From the NCBI GenBank assembly GCA_025153755.1, contig JAOALD010000001.1, positions 620,001-684,000 of the forward strand: a stretch of 64,000 nucleotides of DNA. Direction: 5' to 3'. The stretch is from SAR92 clade bacterium H921. Its GTDB lineage: Bacteria; Pseudomonadota; Gammaproteobacteria; Pseudomonadales; Porticoccaceae. The position numbers and the translations under genes were made by a program. The notes beneath the pieces were generated by a model. The model ran no database searches. It saw nothing but the letters and a program-made list of their open reading frames with translations, and had not been told where the DNA came from. Positions 19,012 through 26,483 of the stretch are shown here, in pieces; position 1 is the first letter of the stretch, and the number at the start of each line of letters is the position of its first letter.

Positions 19012-19473
19012 GTGACTATTATTAGGCGTTCAGCGTTGGTGATGCATCCAGCCAAGGCAATGTATGAGTTGGTCAATGATGTTGCTAGCTACCCACTGTT
19101 TTTAGAGGGCTGTCATGGGGTAGAAGTATTTGAGCACAGCGACAGCTCTATGCTAGCGCGTCTCGACCTTAAAAAGGCCGGTGTGCAGATTAGTTTAATG
19201 ACTAGAAATAATTTATCTGGCAACACTTCTAACGGATCTCATCAAATAGAGATGACGTTGGAAGACGGCCCGTTTAAAAACTTTATTGGTCTATGGGCTT
19301 TTACCCCCTTAGCCGAGGATGCTTCCAAGGTATCATTGGATCTGGAGTTTGAATTTAAGAATAAGGGGCTAGGTCTGGCCGCATCGAGCCTTTTTTCTGG
19401 GGTGGCTAATAATTTGGTCGATTCATTGTGCCAGCGCGCGGATAAAGTTTTAAAGGAGGGTCAAGATGACTAA
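19012..19473 (+). CDS. ratA: RatA/Coq10-type START-domain protein
   Basis: A 153-residue polyketide-cyclase/START-fold protein (SALVMHPAKAMYELVNDVASYPLFLEGC). The family includes E. coli RatA, reported to block 70S assembly, and Coq10-type ubiquinone-binding proteins. Position next to rnfH and near smpB and bamE matches ratA synteny. GTG start with AGGAG upstream. The end overlaps rnfH by 8 bp. Confidence 0.92.
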   Translation: MTIIRRSALVMHPAKAMYELVNDVASYPLFLEGCHGVEVFEHSDSSMLARLDLKKAGVQISLMTRNNLSGNTSNGSHQIEMTLEDGPFKNFIGLWAFTPLAEDASKVSLDLEFEFKNKGLGLAASSLFSGVANNLVDSLCQRADKVLKEGQDD

Positions 19474-19792
19474 TAGTACGATGATAATGGTTGAGGTTGC
19501 CTATGCACTGCCAGATAAGCAGACTTTATTGCAACTGTCTGTTCCTGCTGGGACTACGGCGCTGGAGGCTGTAAAGCAATCTGGAATTTTAACCACTTAC
19601 CCGAAAATAGACGTAGATGCCGACAAGATGGGGGTTTTTTCTCAGGTTTTAGGAACAAAAGGCCTAGATGAGCCTGGCTCTTATAGGCTCAATGAGCGAG
19701 ACCGGGTTGAGATTTATCGCCCGCTTATTGCCGATCCCAAGGAGGTTAGGCGTCGTCGTGCTGAAGAGGCTAAGGCGAAAAAGAAAGCCTAA
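19466..19792 (+). CDS. rnfH: RnfH-family ubiquitin-like protein
   Basis: A 108-residue protein with the beta-grasp RnfH/YfjF features: VEVAYALPDKQTLLQLSVPAGTTALEAVKQSGI, then GSYRLNERDRVEIYRPLIADPKEVRRRRAEEAKAK with a basic tail. The function is unclear; it is the conserved partner gene of ratA. A GGAGG Shine-Dalgarno lies within the ratA 3' end, and the overlap implies coupling. A strong terminator follows. Confidence 0.93.
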   Translation: MTNSTMIMVEVAYALPDKQTLLQLSVPAGTTALEAVKQSGILTTYPKIDVDADKMGVFSQVLGTKGLDEPGSYRLNERDRVEIYRPLIADPKEVRRRRAEEAKAKKKA

Positions 19793-19811
19793 AATTATTT
19801 CCTCAGGCTTA

Positions 19812-19840
19812 AAAAAAGCAGGGTTGAACCTGCTTTTTTA
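19812..19840. terminator. Bidirectional rho-independent terminator between rnfH and bamE
   Basis: AAAAAGCAGG and CCTGCTTTTT form a 10-bp stem around a GTTGAA loop, with A and T runs on both sides. It can stop transcription of rnfH (+) and bamE (-). Confidence 0.85.
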
Positions 19841-19868
19841 TTGTCCGAGGTAAATCTGCAGCTAGTGG

Positions 19869-20222
19869 TTAGACTTCTTCCGCCTCTGCCGCCGTGGGCA
19901 AATAATCACCGCTCATGCGCAGTAGGTTGTCATTGGAGTCAAAATAAATGGTCACTCGTTCTTCAGTTTTTTCGCCGGTCGGCGAAAGTCTTGTGTAAAG
20001 GTAGTCCCAGCGCTGTTGTGCAAAAGAATCTGCGATTAAAGGTGTGCCTAGAACAAACTGAACTTGCGACTTAGTCATACCTGGCAGTAGTTTATCAATC
20101 ATTTCTTGATCGACAATATTGCCTTGGATGATGGAAACCTTATGCACGCCGGGAAACTTTATCCAGCCGCAGCCAGAGGTAAGTAGAGTAAGACTGATCA
20201 GTAAGGTGGGAATAATTCGCAT
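19869..20222 (-). CDS. bamE: Outer-membrane protein assembly factor BamE
   Basis: BamE is a small lipoprotein of the BAM complex that inserts beta-barrels into the outer membrane. The 117 residues include a lipobox LTSGC (Cys18). The SmpA/OmlA core has VHKVSIIQGNIVDQEMIDKLLPGMTKSQVQFVLGTP and RWDYLYTRL. It is divergent from fur, as in Pseudomonas (omlA-fur). Confidence 0.96.
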   Translation of the reverse strand: MRIIPTLLISLTLLTSGCGWIKFPGVHKVSIIQGNIVDQEMIDKLLPGMTKSQVQFVLGTPLIADSFAQQRWDYLYTRLSPTGEKTEERVTIYFDSNDNLLRMSGDYLPTAAEAEEV

Positions 20223-20292
20223 TGATGGGCTTCCAGTTAGTTGCGCGAACAGGGATAATACCTAAAGCCCAGCCCATAGAGAAGAGGTAAGT

Positions 20293-20700
20293 ATGACTCC
20301 AGAAGATCAGGAGCTAAAAAAGGTAGGCCTGAAGGTCACATTACCCAGAATCAAGATTTTACAGATTCTAGAAAACTGTGTGGATCGGCATATGACTGCA
20401 GAAGACATCTATCAGGCATTGCGAGATGCAGATGAAGATGTAGGCATAGCGACGGTCTATAGGGTGCTAACCCAGTTTGAAACCGCAGGCCTGATAGAGC
20501 GGCATAATTTTGATAACGGCCCAGCGGTTTATGAGCTTGATCGCGGTGAGCATCACGACCATATGGTGTGCACAGAGACTGGTGCTGTGATTGAATTCCA
20601 CGATGCTGAAATCGAAAAAATCCAAGAGCGAATTGCTAGCCAAAAGGGCTTTCAGTTAGTGGGTCACAGCCTAGTTTTATATGTAAAGCCCAAAGACTAA
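20293..20700 (+). CDS. fur: Ferric uptake regulator Fur
   Basis: Fur is a Fe(II)-dependent dimeric repressor of iron-uptake genes. The 135 residues have the winged-helix domain (LKVTLPRIKILQIL, then VGIATVYRVLTQFETAGLIER) and the metal motif HHDHMVC at 87-93. The second cysteine of the CxxC found in E. coli Fur is Thr96, as in Pseudomonas-type Fur, so the structural zinc site is reduced. It is divergent from bamE across 70 bp, and an AGCS symporter starts 6 nt after it. Confidence 0.96.
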   Translation: MTPEDQELKKVGLKVTLPRIKILQILENCVDRHMTAEDIYQALRDADEDVGIATVYRVLTQFETAGLIERHNFDNGPAVYELDRGEHHDHMVCTETGAVIEFHDAEIEKIQERIASQKGFQLVGHSLVLYVKPKD

Positions 20701-20706
20701 AAATAT

Positions 20707-22086
20707 ATGATTTCACTGCAGCAGTTTGAAGAATTTTTTAACGCCTGGGCCGATATGATGTGGAGTACACCGCTGGTAATTTTACTGGTAGGCGGCGGTT
20801 GTTTCTTTATGGTGTATTCGCGTTTCCAGCCCTATCGCTATTTCGGCCATGGTATTGATTTATTACGTGGTAAATTTAGCGATCCCAATGATCCTGGACA
20901 TATTCCTCATTCTCAAGCGCTAGCAACGGCACTTTCTGGCACCATAGGCTTGGGTAATATTGCTGGTGTAGCGATTGCTATAAGTATTGGTGGTCCCGGA
21001 GCTGTTTTCTGGATGTGGGTCACGGCAGTTGTTGGGGTCGCGACAAAATTTTATACCGCCTCTTTGGCAGTCATGTACCGCAAGGAAGATGCAGACGGTG
21101 TAATTCACGGAGGTCCAATGTACGTGATTACACAGGGTATGGGGCAGCGCTGGTATCCTCTGGCAGCACTATTTGCCATCGCTTGTCTGATTGGTGCGTT
21201 GCCGCTATTTCAAGCGAATCAATTTATTCAGCTGCTCAGAGATGTGGTGGCTATTCCCGCAGGCTGGGCAACTAGCGAGCAGCACTTCACTTTCGATCTG
21301 GTTGCCAGTTCGATAGTGGCGACTCTGGTAGCAATGGTTGTGGCCGGGAGGATTCAGGGCATTGGGCGCCTGACTGTGCGGCTAGTGCCGACTATGGTAA
21401 TTATGTATGGGGTGATGACAGCCACGGTACTATACACGTATGCTGCTGAGATCCCTTCTATGCTGTGGCTGATTGTGACCGATGCTTTTACCGGTGAGGC
21501 TGCAGCTGGTGGATCTATTGGTGCAGTGATTTTAATTGGTGTGCGTCGTGGCGCCTTTAGCAATGAAGCTGGCATAGGTACAGAGTCTCTAGCCCATGGC
21601 GCGGCTAAAACAGGGCAACCTATTCGTGAAGGGGTTGTGGCCATGATTGGGCCAGTTATTGATACCCTAATAGTTTGTACCTGTACGGCGTTAATTATTC
21701 TGTTGACCGGAGTATGGCAAACAGAGGCTGGTATTGAAGGGGTTACTATGACCGCTCGAGCGATTGAGCAAGTATTCCCAAATACTGGCAGCTACTTACT
21801 ACTGATCATGGTCGGAATGCTGAGTTTTAGCACCATGGTCACCATGTGGTTTTATGGCGTTAAGTGCATGGGATTTCTATTCGGCGTGAAGCGACAATAC
21901 TATTATTCGCCCATCTACCTGGGTCTGTTAGTGGTTGGCGCTGTCGTATCCCTGGACATAGTCAATGGCTTGATTCTGGCGTCCTATGCCACCATGGCGA
22001 TTCCAACTATGATTTCAGCACTGTATTTGGCCCCCAGAGTAAATGAGGCAGCCAAGGTTTACTTCACTGCATTACGCAATCTATAG
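20707..22086 (+). CDS. AGCS-family sodium:alanine/glycine symporter
   Basis: A 459-residue carrier with about 10-11 helices and the family signatures LSGTIGLGNIAGVAIAISIGGPGAVFWMW and GVRRGAFSNEAGIGT. AGCS carriers import alanine or glycine with Na+. It follows fur by only 6 nt with no strong own ribosome-binding site, so it may be cotranscribed with fur. A second, diverged copy of the family is at 56570-58000. Confidence 0.93.
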   Translation: MISLQQFEEFFNAWADMMWSTPLVILLVGGGCFFMVYSRFQPYRYFGHGIDLLRGKFSDPNDPGHIPHSQALATALSGTIGLGNIAGVAIAISIGGPGAVFWMWVTAVVGVATKFYTASLAVMYRKEDADGVIHGGPMYVITQGMGQRWYPLAALFAIACLIGALPLFQANQFIQLLRDVVAIPAGWATSEQHFTFDLVASSIVATLVAMVVAGRIQGIGRLTVRLVPTMVIMYGVMTATVLYTYAAEIPSMLWLIVTDAFTGEAAAGGSIGAVILIGVRRGAFSNEAGIGTESLAHGAAKTGQPIREGVVAMIGPVIDTLIVCTCTALIILLTGVWQTEAGIEGVTMTARAIEQVFPNTGSYLLLIMVGMLSFSTMVTMWFYGVKCMGFLFGVKRQYYYSPIYLGLLVVGAVVSLDIVNGLILASYATMAIPTMISALYLAPRVNEAAKVYFTALRNL

Positions 22087-22112
22087 CTTAGCCCTTGCTG
22101 ACGGCACAATCT

Positions 22113-22134
22113 GATACCAGCGAAAGCTGGTATC
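22113..22134. terminator. 9-bp hairpin with GAAA tetraloop between convergent genes
   Basis: A perfect GATACCAGC/GCTGGTATC stem is capped by GAAA (a GNRA loop). It lies between the ends of the AGCS symporter (+) and the peroxidase (-). No T-run follows on either strand, so it may be an mRNA 3'-end stabiliser rather than an intrinsic terminator. Confidence 0.5.
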
Positions 22135-22148
22135 ATGAGGTGTCACTG

Positions 22149-22628
22149 CTACAGTAGTGCCTCAATGTCTGAAGCGATGGCCTCGGGTTTACTAATACTG
22201 CCAAAGCGCTTCACTACCTGCCCATCGCGATCAATTAAGAATTTGGTAAAATTCCATTTGATACCATCGGTTATGAGCCCCCCCGCTTGTTTGGTCAGAT
22301 AGGCATAGAGGGGATGTCGATTGGCACCATTGACATCAATTTTTCCCATTACTGGGAAACTCAAACCATAGTTGACTTGACAAAACTCTTGAACCTCGGC
22401 GTTACTACCAGGCTCCTGCTTGCCAAATTGATTGCAGGGCATAGCAATAACCACTAGGCCCTTTTCATGATACTGATCATAGAGTGTCTGTAAGCCTTCA
22501 TACTGTGGGGTAAAGCCGCACTTACTGGCCGTGTTAACGATCAATAATACCTTGCCGCGATAGTCTTGTAGGGATTGTTCATCACCGCTGCTGGTCGGCA
22601 CATTAAAGTCATAGATGGATGTAGACAC
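22149..22628 (-). CDS. Glutathione peroxidase family protein
   Basis: The 159-residue thioredoxin-fold peroxidase reduces hydroperoxides with glutathione or thioredoxin. The active Cys37 is in NTASKCGFT (cysteine, not selenocysteine). The conserved MPCNQFGKQEPG contains a Gln of the catalytic set and GIKWNFTKFLID contains the Trp-Asn pair. It is similar to E. coli BtuE. It lies downstream of panB by 32 nt and may share its transcript. Confidence 0.93.
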   Translation of the reverse strand: MSTSIYDFNVPTSSGDEQSLQDYRGKVLLIVNTASKCGFTPQYEGLQTLYDQYHEKGLVVIAMPCNQFGKQEPGSNAEVQEFCQVNYGLSFPVMGKIDVNGANRHPLYAYLTKQAGGLITDGIKWNFTKFLIDRDGQVVKRFGSISKPEAIASDIEALL

Positions 22629-22660
22629 AGTTATTTTTCTCTCTCGTTAATTTTAAGGGG

Positions 22661-23452
22661 TTATTTAAAGCAGTGTTCGGCGGCTGGGAAACTGCCGTCT
22701 CGGACCGCCTTACCATAGGCAGTAATAGCCTCCTGAACGCCAGAGCTCGATTCTAGAAAGTTGCGTGAGAACCTTGGTAGACGCTGAGAGATTCCCAGCA
22801 TGTCATGGAGGACTAATACCTGAGCATCGGTGTTTGGCCCAGCGCCGATGCCTATCACTGGTATTGAAAGGGACTCAGACAGTTGCCGACCTAACGAAGA
22901 TGGCACGCACTCGATCACGATTAAATCAGCGCCAGCCTCCTCCAATATCTTGGCTTCGGCAATCATCTTTGTTGCGGTTTCTTCTTCTTTACCCTGTACC
23001 TTGTAACCGCCAAGCTTATGGACTGATTGAGGGGTCAAGCCGACATGGCCACAGACGGGAATACCCCGTTCGGTGAGCATATAAATGGTATCCGCAAGCC
23101 ATTCGCCTCCCTCTAATTTAACCATTTGAGCACCGGCCTGCATCAGTATGGCGGCATTATCCATTGCCTGCGTCTCGCTGGCATAGGACATAAAGGGCAT
23201 GTCTGTCATTAATAATGTGCGGCTATTGCCGCGTTTTACGGCAGCGGTGTGATAGGCCATCTCATCGACTGTTACTGGAATGGTACTGTCGCGACCTTGG
23301 ATAACATTGCCCAGCGAATCCCCGACCAATGTTACCTCAATGGCGGCGGTCTCAATGAGTCTTGAAAAGGTATAGTCATAGGCGGTGATAACGGCAAATT
23401 TGTCGCCCGCCAATTTCATGGCGTTCAAACTGCTGATAGTAGTCGTTTTCAT
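22661..23452 (-). CDS. panB: 3-methyl-2-oxobutanoate hydroxymethyltransferase
   Basis: PanB adds a hydroxymethyl group from methylene-THF to ketoisovalerate, the first step of pantothenate synthesis. The 263 residues have the TIM-barrel signatures ITAYDYTFSRLIE, LVGDSLGNVIQGRDSTIPVT, VKLEGGEW and LIVIECVPSSLG. I chose ATG at 23452; an in-frame TTG at 23470 would add six residues. panC is not seen downstream. Instead a glutathione peroxidase follows, so panC must be elsewhere. Confidence 0.96.
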   Translation of the reverse strand: MKTTTISSLNAMKLAGDKFAVITAYDYTFSRLIETAAIEVTLVGDSLGNVIQGRDSTIPVTVDEMAYHTAAVKRGNSRTLLMTDMPFMSYASETQAMDNAAILMQAGAQMVKLEGGEWLADTIYMLTERGIPVCGHVGLTPQSVHKLGGYKVQGKEEETATKMIAEAKILEEAGADLIVIECVPSSLGRQLSESLSIPVIGIGAGPNTDAQVLVLHDMLGISQRLPRFSRNFLESSSGVQEAITAYGKAVRDGSFPAAEHCFK

Positions 23453-23522
23453 TGCGGAAATTAGCCTCAATAGGTCTTAGAATCAAGCCACGTTAATGGC
23501 TTTTGACGATTATAACAATAAA

Positions 23523-24227
23523 TCAACCCACAGCGACTTGGGCAATCGGGTGTGGGTTGTAGTAGTGGCGACCAGATTTTGTCTGAAGTATGTACTTGAC
23601 AAGATTTTCATAATCGAGATCACCGTCAGCGAGATTAATCTCTGCAGTGTTGACTATTAGTAGCGGCGTATCATCGTAATGGTAGAAGAATTGGGTGTAA
23701 GCATCGTTTAGCTGTTGCAGATAGGATTGATCTATGGGTCTTTCTATCGCTGTGCCTCGCCGCTGTACTCGGTCGTAGAGCGTTTCGGTCGGAGCCTGAA
23801 GGTAGATAACCAAGTCCGGTTTGGGCAGGTCGGAGATAATATTATCGTAAACATTCTGATATAGACGATATTCGTCATCATCGAGTGTAACCTGAGCAAA
23901 AAGTGGATCTTTATCGATCAAAAAATCTGATATGCGCACCTGCTGAAAGATATCACCCTGACGAAAATCCTGTAACTTGCGTATGCGCTGGAACAAAAAA
24001 TATAGCTGAGTGGGCAGCGCATGAGCGCGCCGGTCCTGATAAAAGCGCTCTAGGAAAGGATTTTCTTCAGCTTCTTCTAGCAGAGTTTCATAATTAAAAG
24101 ACTGCGCCAGTCGTTTTGCTAACGTTGTTTTGCCTATACCAATGGGACCTTCTATGGCAATGAACTTGTGTATGGCAGATGTGGGCAAATCAAGAGAAAT
24201 ATCACTGAGACTGTTTTGTTCCACCAT
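23523..24227 (-). CDS. Deoxynucleoside kinase (dGK/dAK type)
   Basis: A 234-residue P-loop kinase with GPIGIGKT at 27-34, an EEAEENPFLERFYQDRR substrate-binding stretch, the ISDFLIDKD (DRS-like) motif and the RVQRRGTAIERPI lid. The family phosphorylates deoxyadenosine and deoxyguanosine for nucleotide salvage. It lies between folK and panB, the same place as in Pseudomonas. Confidence 0.9.
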   Translation of the reverse strand: MVEQNSLSDISLDLPTSAIHKFIAIEGPIGIGKTTLAKRLAQSFNYETLLEEAEENPFLERFYQDRRAHALPTQLYFLFQRIRKLQDFRQGDIFQQVRISDFLIDKDPLFAQVTLDDDEYRLYQNVYDNIISDLPKPDLVIYLQAPTETLYDRVQRRGTAIERPIDQSYLQQLNDAYTQFFYHYDDTPLLIVNTAEINLADGDLDYENLVKYILQTKSGRHYYNPHPIAQVAVG

Positions 24228-24257
24228 GCACTCCGAGTAGTTAAACCAAAAGGAAAC

Positions 24258-24746
24258 TTACAATTTTACGATACCTTGGTCTGAACAGTTTGCCAATAGG
24301 TTGAGAATATTTTCGCCGTTGGGTAGAACCATATTAGGCTGCAAATCACTTAGTGGCGCTAACACAAATGCCCTTTCGTGCATTCTAGGATGAGGTACGG
24401 TTAACCGCTCACTTTTAATAGTTTGCCGATCGTAGAGTAAAATATCTAGATCTAGGGTTCTTGCGCCCCAACGAATTGTGCGAACGCGACCCTGCTCATG
24501 CTCTATGTGCTGGAGGTAGTCCAGAAGATCTAGGGCTGACATGTCGGTGTCAAGGCGGGCGGCGGCATTAATATAATCAGGCTGGTTTTCGGGGCCAATC
24601 GCTCGAGTTTGATAGCGTTGCGAGACTGCCATGAGGTTAATCATTGGGTGCTCAGAGATGGTTTTTAATGCTCGATCTAGCTGCCCTGCAGGGCCTGTTC
24701 CACGATCTTCTAGGTTGCTACCCAGCCCGATATATACATCAGCCAT
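24258..24746 (-). CDS. folK: 2-amino-4-hydroxy-6-hydroxymethyldihydropteridine pyrophosphokinase
   Basis: HPPK transfers pyrophosphate from ATP to the pterin in folate synthesis. From ATG 24746 the protein has 162 residues starting MADVYIGLGSN, the family's normal N-terminus. The signature is VRTIRWGARTLDLDILLYD. HPHPR-like VPHPRMHERAFVLAPL follows. The frame is open further upstream, but that part only mirrors pcnB. The start overlaps the pcnB stop by 8 bp (ATGGCTGA), indicating coupling. Confidence 0.95.
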   Translation of the reverse strand: MADVYIGLGSNLEDRGTGPAGQLDRALKTISEHPMINLMAVSQRYQTRAIGPENQPDYINAAARLDTDMSALDLLDYLQHIEHEQGRVRTIRWGARTLDLDILLYDRQTIKSERLTVPHPRMHERAFVLAPLSDLQPNMVLPNGENILNLLANCSDQGIVKL

Positions 24747-26100
24747 CAGTGAGCTGCCCTCGGGATGATCTAGGTTTGCGTCTACTTCGCCGCCTGGGAT
24801 TTTTGCCGGAATCACCCACAGCTCGGGCCATTTCTTCCCTCTGTTCCTCGCCGGCATTTTGATAATTAGTCCACCAGTCGCCAAGATTGTCTAGTTCTTC
24901 ACCGGCCTGCTCGCGGAGTAAAACAAAGTCGTAGGCTGCTCGAAAGCGTGGGTGTTCGACCAGGCGCTTGGCGCGATGCCCGCCTCGGCGCGGTAACAGT
25001 AGTTGTAAATCCCATATTTCTCGCATCGCAATAGTAAAGCGGCGCGGAATAGCAGTGATAGGTATCTGTTTGGCGATTACCTCCCCGGCCGCTTTACTGA
25101 GGGCATATGCCGGCGAGTTGCCACGATCTTGGTAATGAGCCGCGACTTTTTGCACTGCTGGCCATAGTAGCGCCGCGTAAATAAACGCCGGCGTAACGCG
25201 TTTTGAGCTACGAATACGTAAATCGGTATTAGTAAAGGCATGGTCAATAAGTTTGCTAGCTAGGCTATTTCTGTCGCTTATCATGCCACTTAGTTGTGGA
25301 ATCATTTGGGCAAACAAACCATATTCATAAAGTAGCCAAAATGTAGCGAGTCCCTGGCCACTCATAAACAATTTGAGACTTTCATCAAACAGGCGTGGCG
25401 GTGAAACGTGTTCAAGATTCACAGCCAGTTTGTGCATCGGCTTACTCGTGCGAGGCTCTATGCTGAAAGCCAGTTTGGCGGCAAAGCGAACCACCCGTAG
25501 CATACGCACAGGATCCTCACGAAACCTTGTTGCAGGATCACCCATAATACGAATCGTACGCTGTTCTATATCAGCCATGCCTCCAGCGAAGTCATGAATA
25601 CTATTGTCTCCTGGATCATAGTACATGGCGTTAATACTGAGATCACGGCGACTGGCATCGTCATTCAGACTGCCAAACACGTTGTCACGGGTAAGCATAC
25701 CGCTGTCACTCTGCAGACGATGTTTTTTTCTTGTATCACCGGATTTTGTATCGTTTGAGCGGAATGTTGTCACCTCAATAATCTCTCGACTAAATTGCAC
25801 ATGTACAATCTGGAAGCGGCGTCCAATAATGCGTGAGCGTCGAAATAATGCCTTTACCTCGGCTGGTTTGGCGTCAGTGGCCACATCAAAGTCTTTGGCC
25901 TTAAGACCAAGAAGTAGGTCGCGCACAGCGCCACCGACTACATAGGCCTCATATCCGGCGTCTTGTAAAACCGAAACGACCTTGCGAGCATCGCGGCTGA
26001 TCATTTTGGGAGTTAAAGAGTGATATTGGCTCGTGACGATAATTGGCTCGCCCGTGTCTCGCTTCGCCTTATCGAAGAACTTACTAATAATTTCCAGCAT
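24739..26100 (-). CDS. pcnB: Poly(A) polymerase I
   Basis: PcnB adds poly(A) tails that mark RNAs for decay. The 453-residue protein has the class II nucleotidyltransferase core VVGGAVRDLLLGLKAKDFDVATDAKP, RRSRIIGRRFQIVHV and RRDLSINAMYYDP, a neck helix FREDPVRMLRVVRFAAKL, and a basic C-terminal tail with RRRSRRKPRSSRG. It lies between folK and the CbrAB locus as in Pseudomonas, with the CrcZ-like RNA ending about 120 nt upstream of its start. Confidence 0.96.
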   Translation of the reverse strand: MLEIISKFFDKAKRDTGEPIIVTSQYHSLTPKMISRDARKVVSVLQDAGYEAYVVGGAVRDLLLGLKAKDFDVATDAKPAEVKALFRRSRIIGRRFQIVHVQFSREIIEVTTFRSNDTKSGDTRKKHRLQSDSGMLTRDNVFGSLNDDASRRDLSINAMYYDPGDNSIHDFAGGMADIEQRTIRIMGDPATRFREDPVRMLRVVRFAAKLAFSIEPRTSKPMHKLAVNLEHVSPPRLFDESLKLFMSGQGLATFWLLYEYGLFAQMIPQLSGMISDRNSLASKLIDHAFTNTDLRIRSSKRVTPAFIYAALLWPAVQKVAAHYQDRGNSPAYALSKAAGEVIAKQIPITAIPRRFTIAMREIWDLQLLLPRRGGHRAKRLVEHPRFRAAYDFVLLREQAGEELDNLGDWWTNYQNAGEEQREEMARAVGDSGKNPRRRSRRKPRSSRGQLTDG

Positions 26101-26219
26101 TTACAAGGTGTCGATAGATGGTTTAAAGGATTCAGTTTACCAGAGGATTGGCAACAGTGGAGAATTGGATTTTTATGCTCGCGCAGGAGACTATTCGGCA
26201 TTTTCGGGCTGCGTACAAA

Positions 26220-26251
26220 GTAAAAAGGGATTGCCCGAAGACAACCCCTTT
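26220..26251 (-). terminator. Rho-independent terminator with UUCG tetraloop
   Basis: On the minus strand AAAGGGGTTGTC pairs with GGCAATCCCTTT (12 bp including two G-U wobbles) around TTCG, giving the exceptionally stable cUUCGg cap, followed by TTAC and TTTG. It closes the small RNA and could also end cbrAB read-through. Confidence 0.85.
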
Positions 26252-26364
26252 CAATGGTTCTTAAAGTCCTAGCTCTAAAGCCGTACCCCTAGAACACTTT
26301 TGCAATCCATCCATTTCTTATTATTTTTTATTGTTGTTATTACTCAAGAAAATTTCTTGGTACG
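26220..26364 (-). ncRNA. Predicted CrcZ-like small RNA with A-rich Hfq/Crc-binding tract
   Basis: An about 140-nt unit sits between cbrB and pcnB, exactly where Pseudomonas encodes crcZ, and on the same strand. From 5' to 3' there is a small inverted repeat CAAGAAA/TTTCTTG (26345-26359), then a 27-nt A-rich tract (26315-26341) beginning AATAACAACAATAA and containing several overlapping AANAANAA registers, then an unstructured middle and the UUCG-capped terminator. CrcZ and CrcY of pseudomonads carry AANAANAA (CA) motifs that titrate Hfq/Crc and relieve catabolite repression. No conserved ORF fits inside. The RNA's existence is inferred from promoter, terminator and motif, and its identity from position and motif. 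It is shorter than P. aeruginosa CrcZ (about 400 nt). Confidence 0.65.
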
Positions 26365-26367
26365 ACC

Positions 26368-26395
26368 ATTCTAATTAGAAATACCTCAGCCACAA
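26368..26395 (-). promoter_or_regulatory. Promoter of the CrcZ-like RNA (sigma70-type, overlapping a degenerate sigma54-like site)
   Basis: On the minus strand TTGTGG, 16 nt, then TAGAAT gives a reasonable sigma70 promoter with a start near 26362. Overlapping it is TGGCTG-N5-TTTC. This has the exact spacing of a sigma54 site (TGGCAC-N5-TTGC), but the essential -12 GC has become TC. Both would start transcription at nearly the same place. Confidence 0.5.
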
Positions 26396-26483
26396 GTGTT
26401 TTTTAAGGTTTATTTTTCACTTCAGGACGATTTTGAATAACTGTTACTTTTTGAAACAAAGATTAACAAATAATCGCTGCATT

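Noticed and set aside
20293-20700. Loss of a zinc cysteine in Fur as a novelty
   Set aside because: Thr at the second CxxC position is the usual state of Pseudomonas-type Fur.
24747-24884. N-terminal extension of folK
   Set aside because: It only mirrors pcnB in another frame. FolK normally starts at the MADVYIGLGSN point, and the overlap ATGGCTGA explains coupling.
26033-26272. Plus-strand open frame of 79 codons overlapping the pcnB 5' end and the sRNA terminator
   Set aside because: It has no ribosome-binding site and no recognisable family, and it runs through the terminator hairpin; it is best explained as a chance frame.
26368-26392. A functional sigma54 promoter for the small RNA
   Set aside because: The -12 GC is absent (TTTC) and the adjacent CbrB homologue lacks GAFTGA. 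I report it only as a degenerate match beside the sigma70 promoter.
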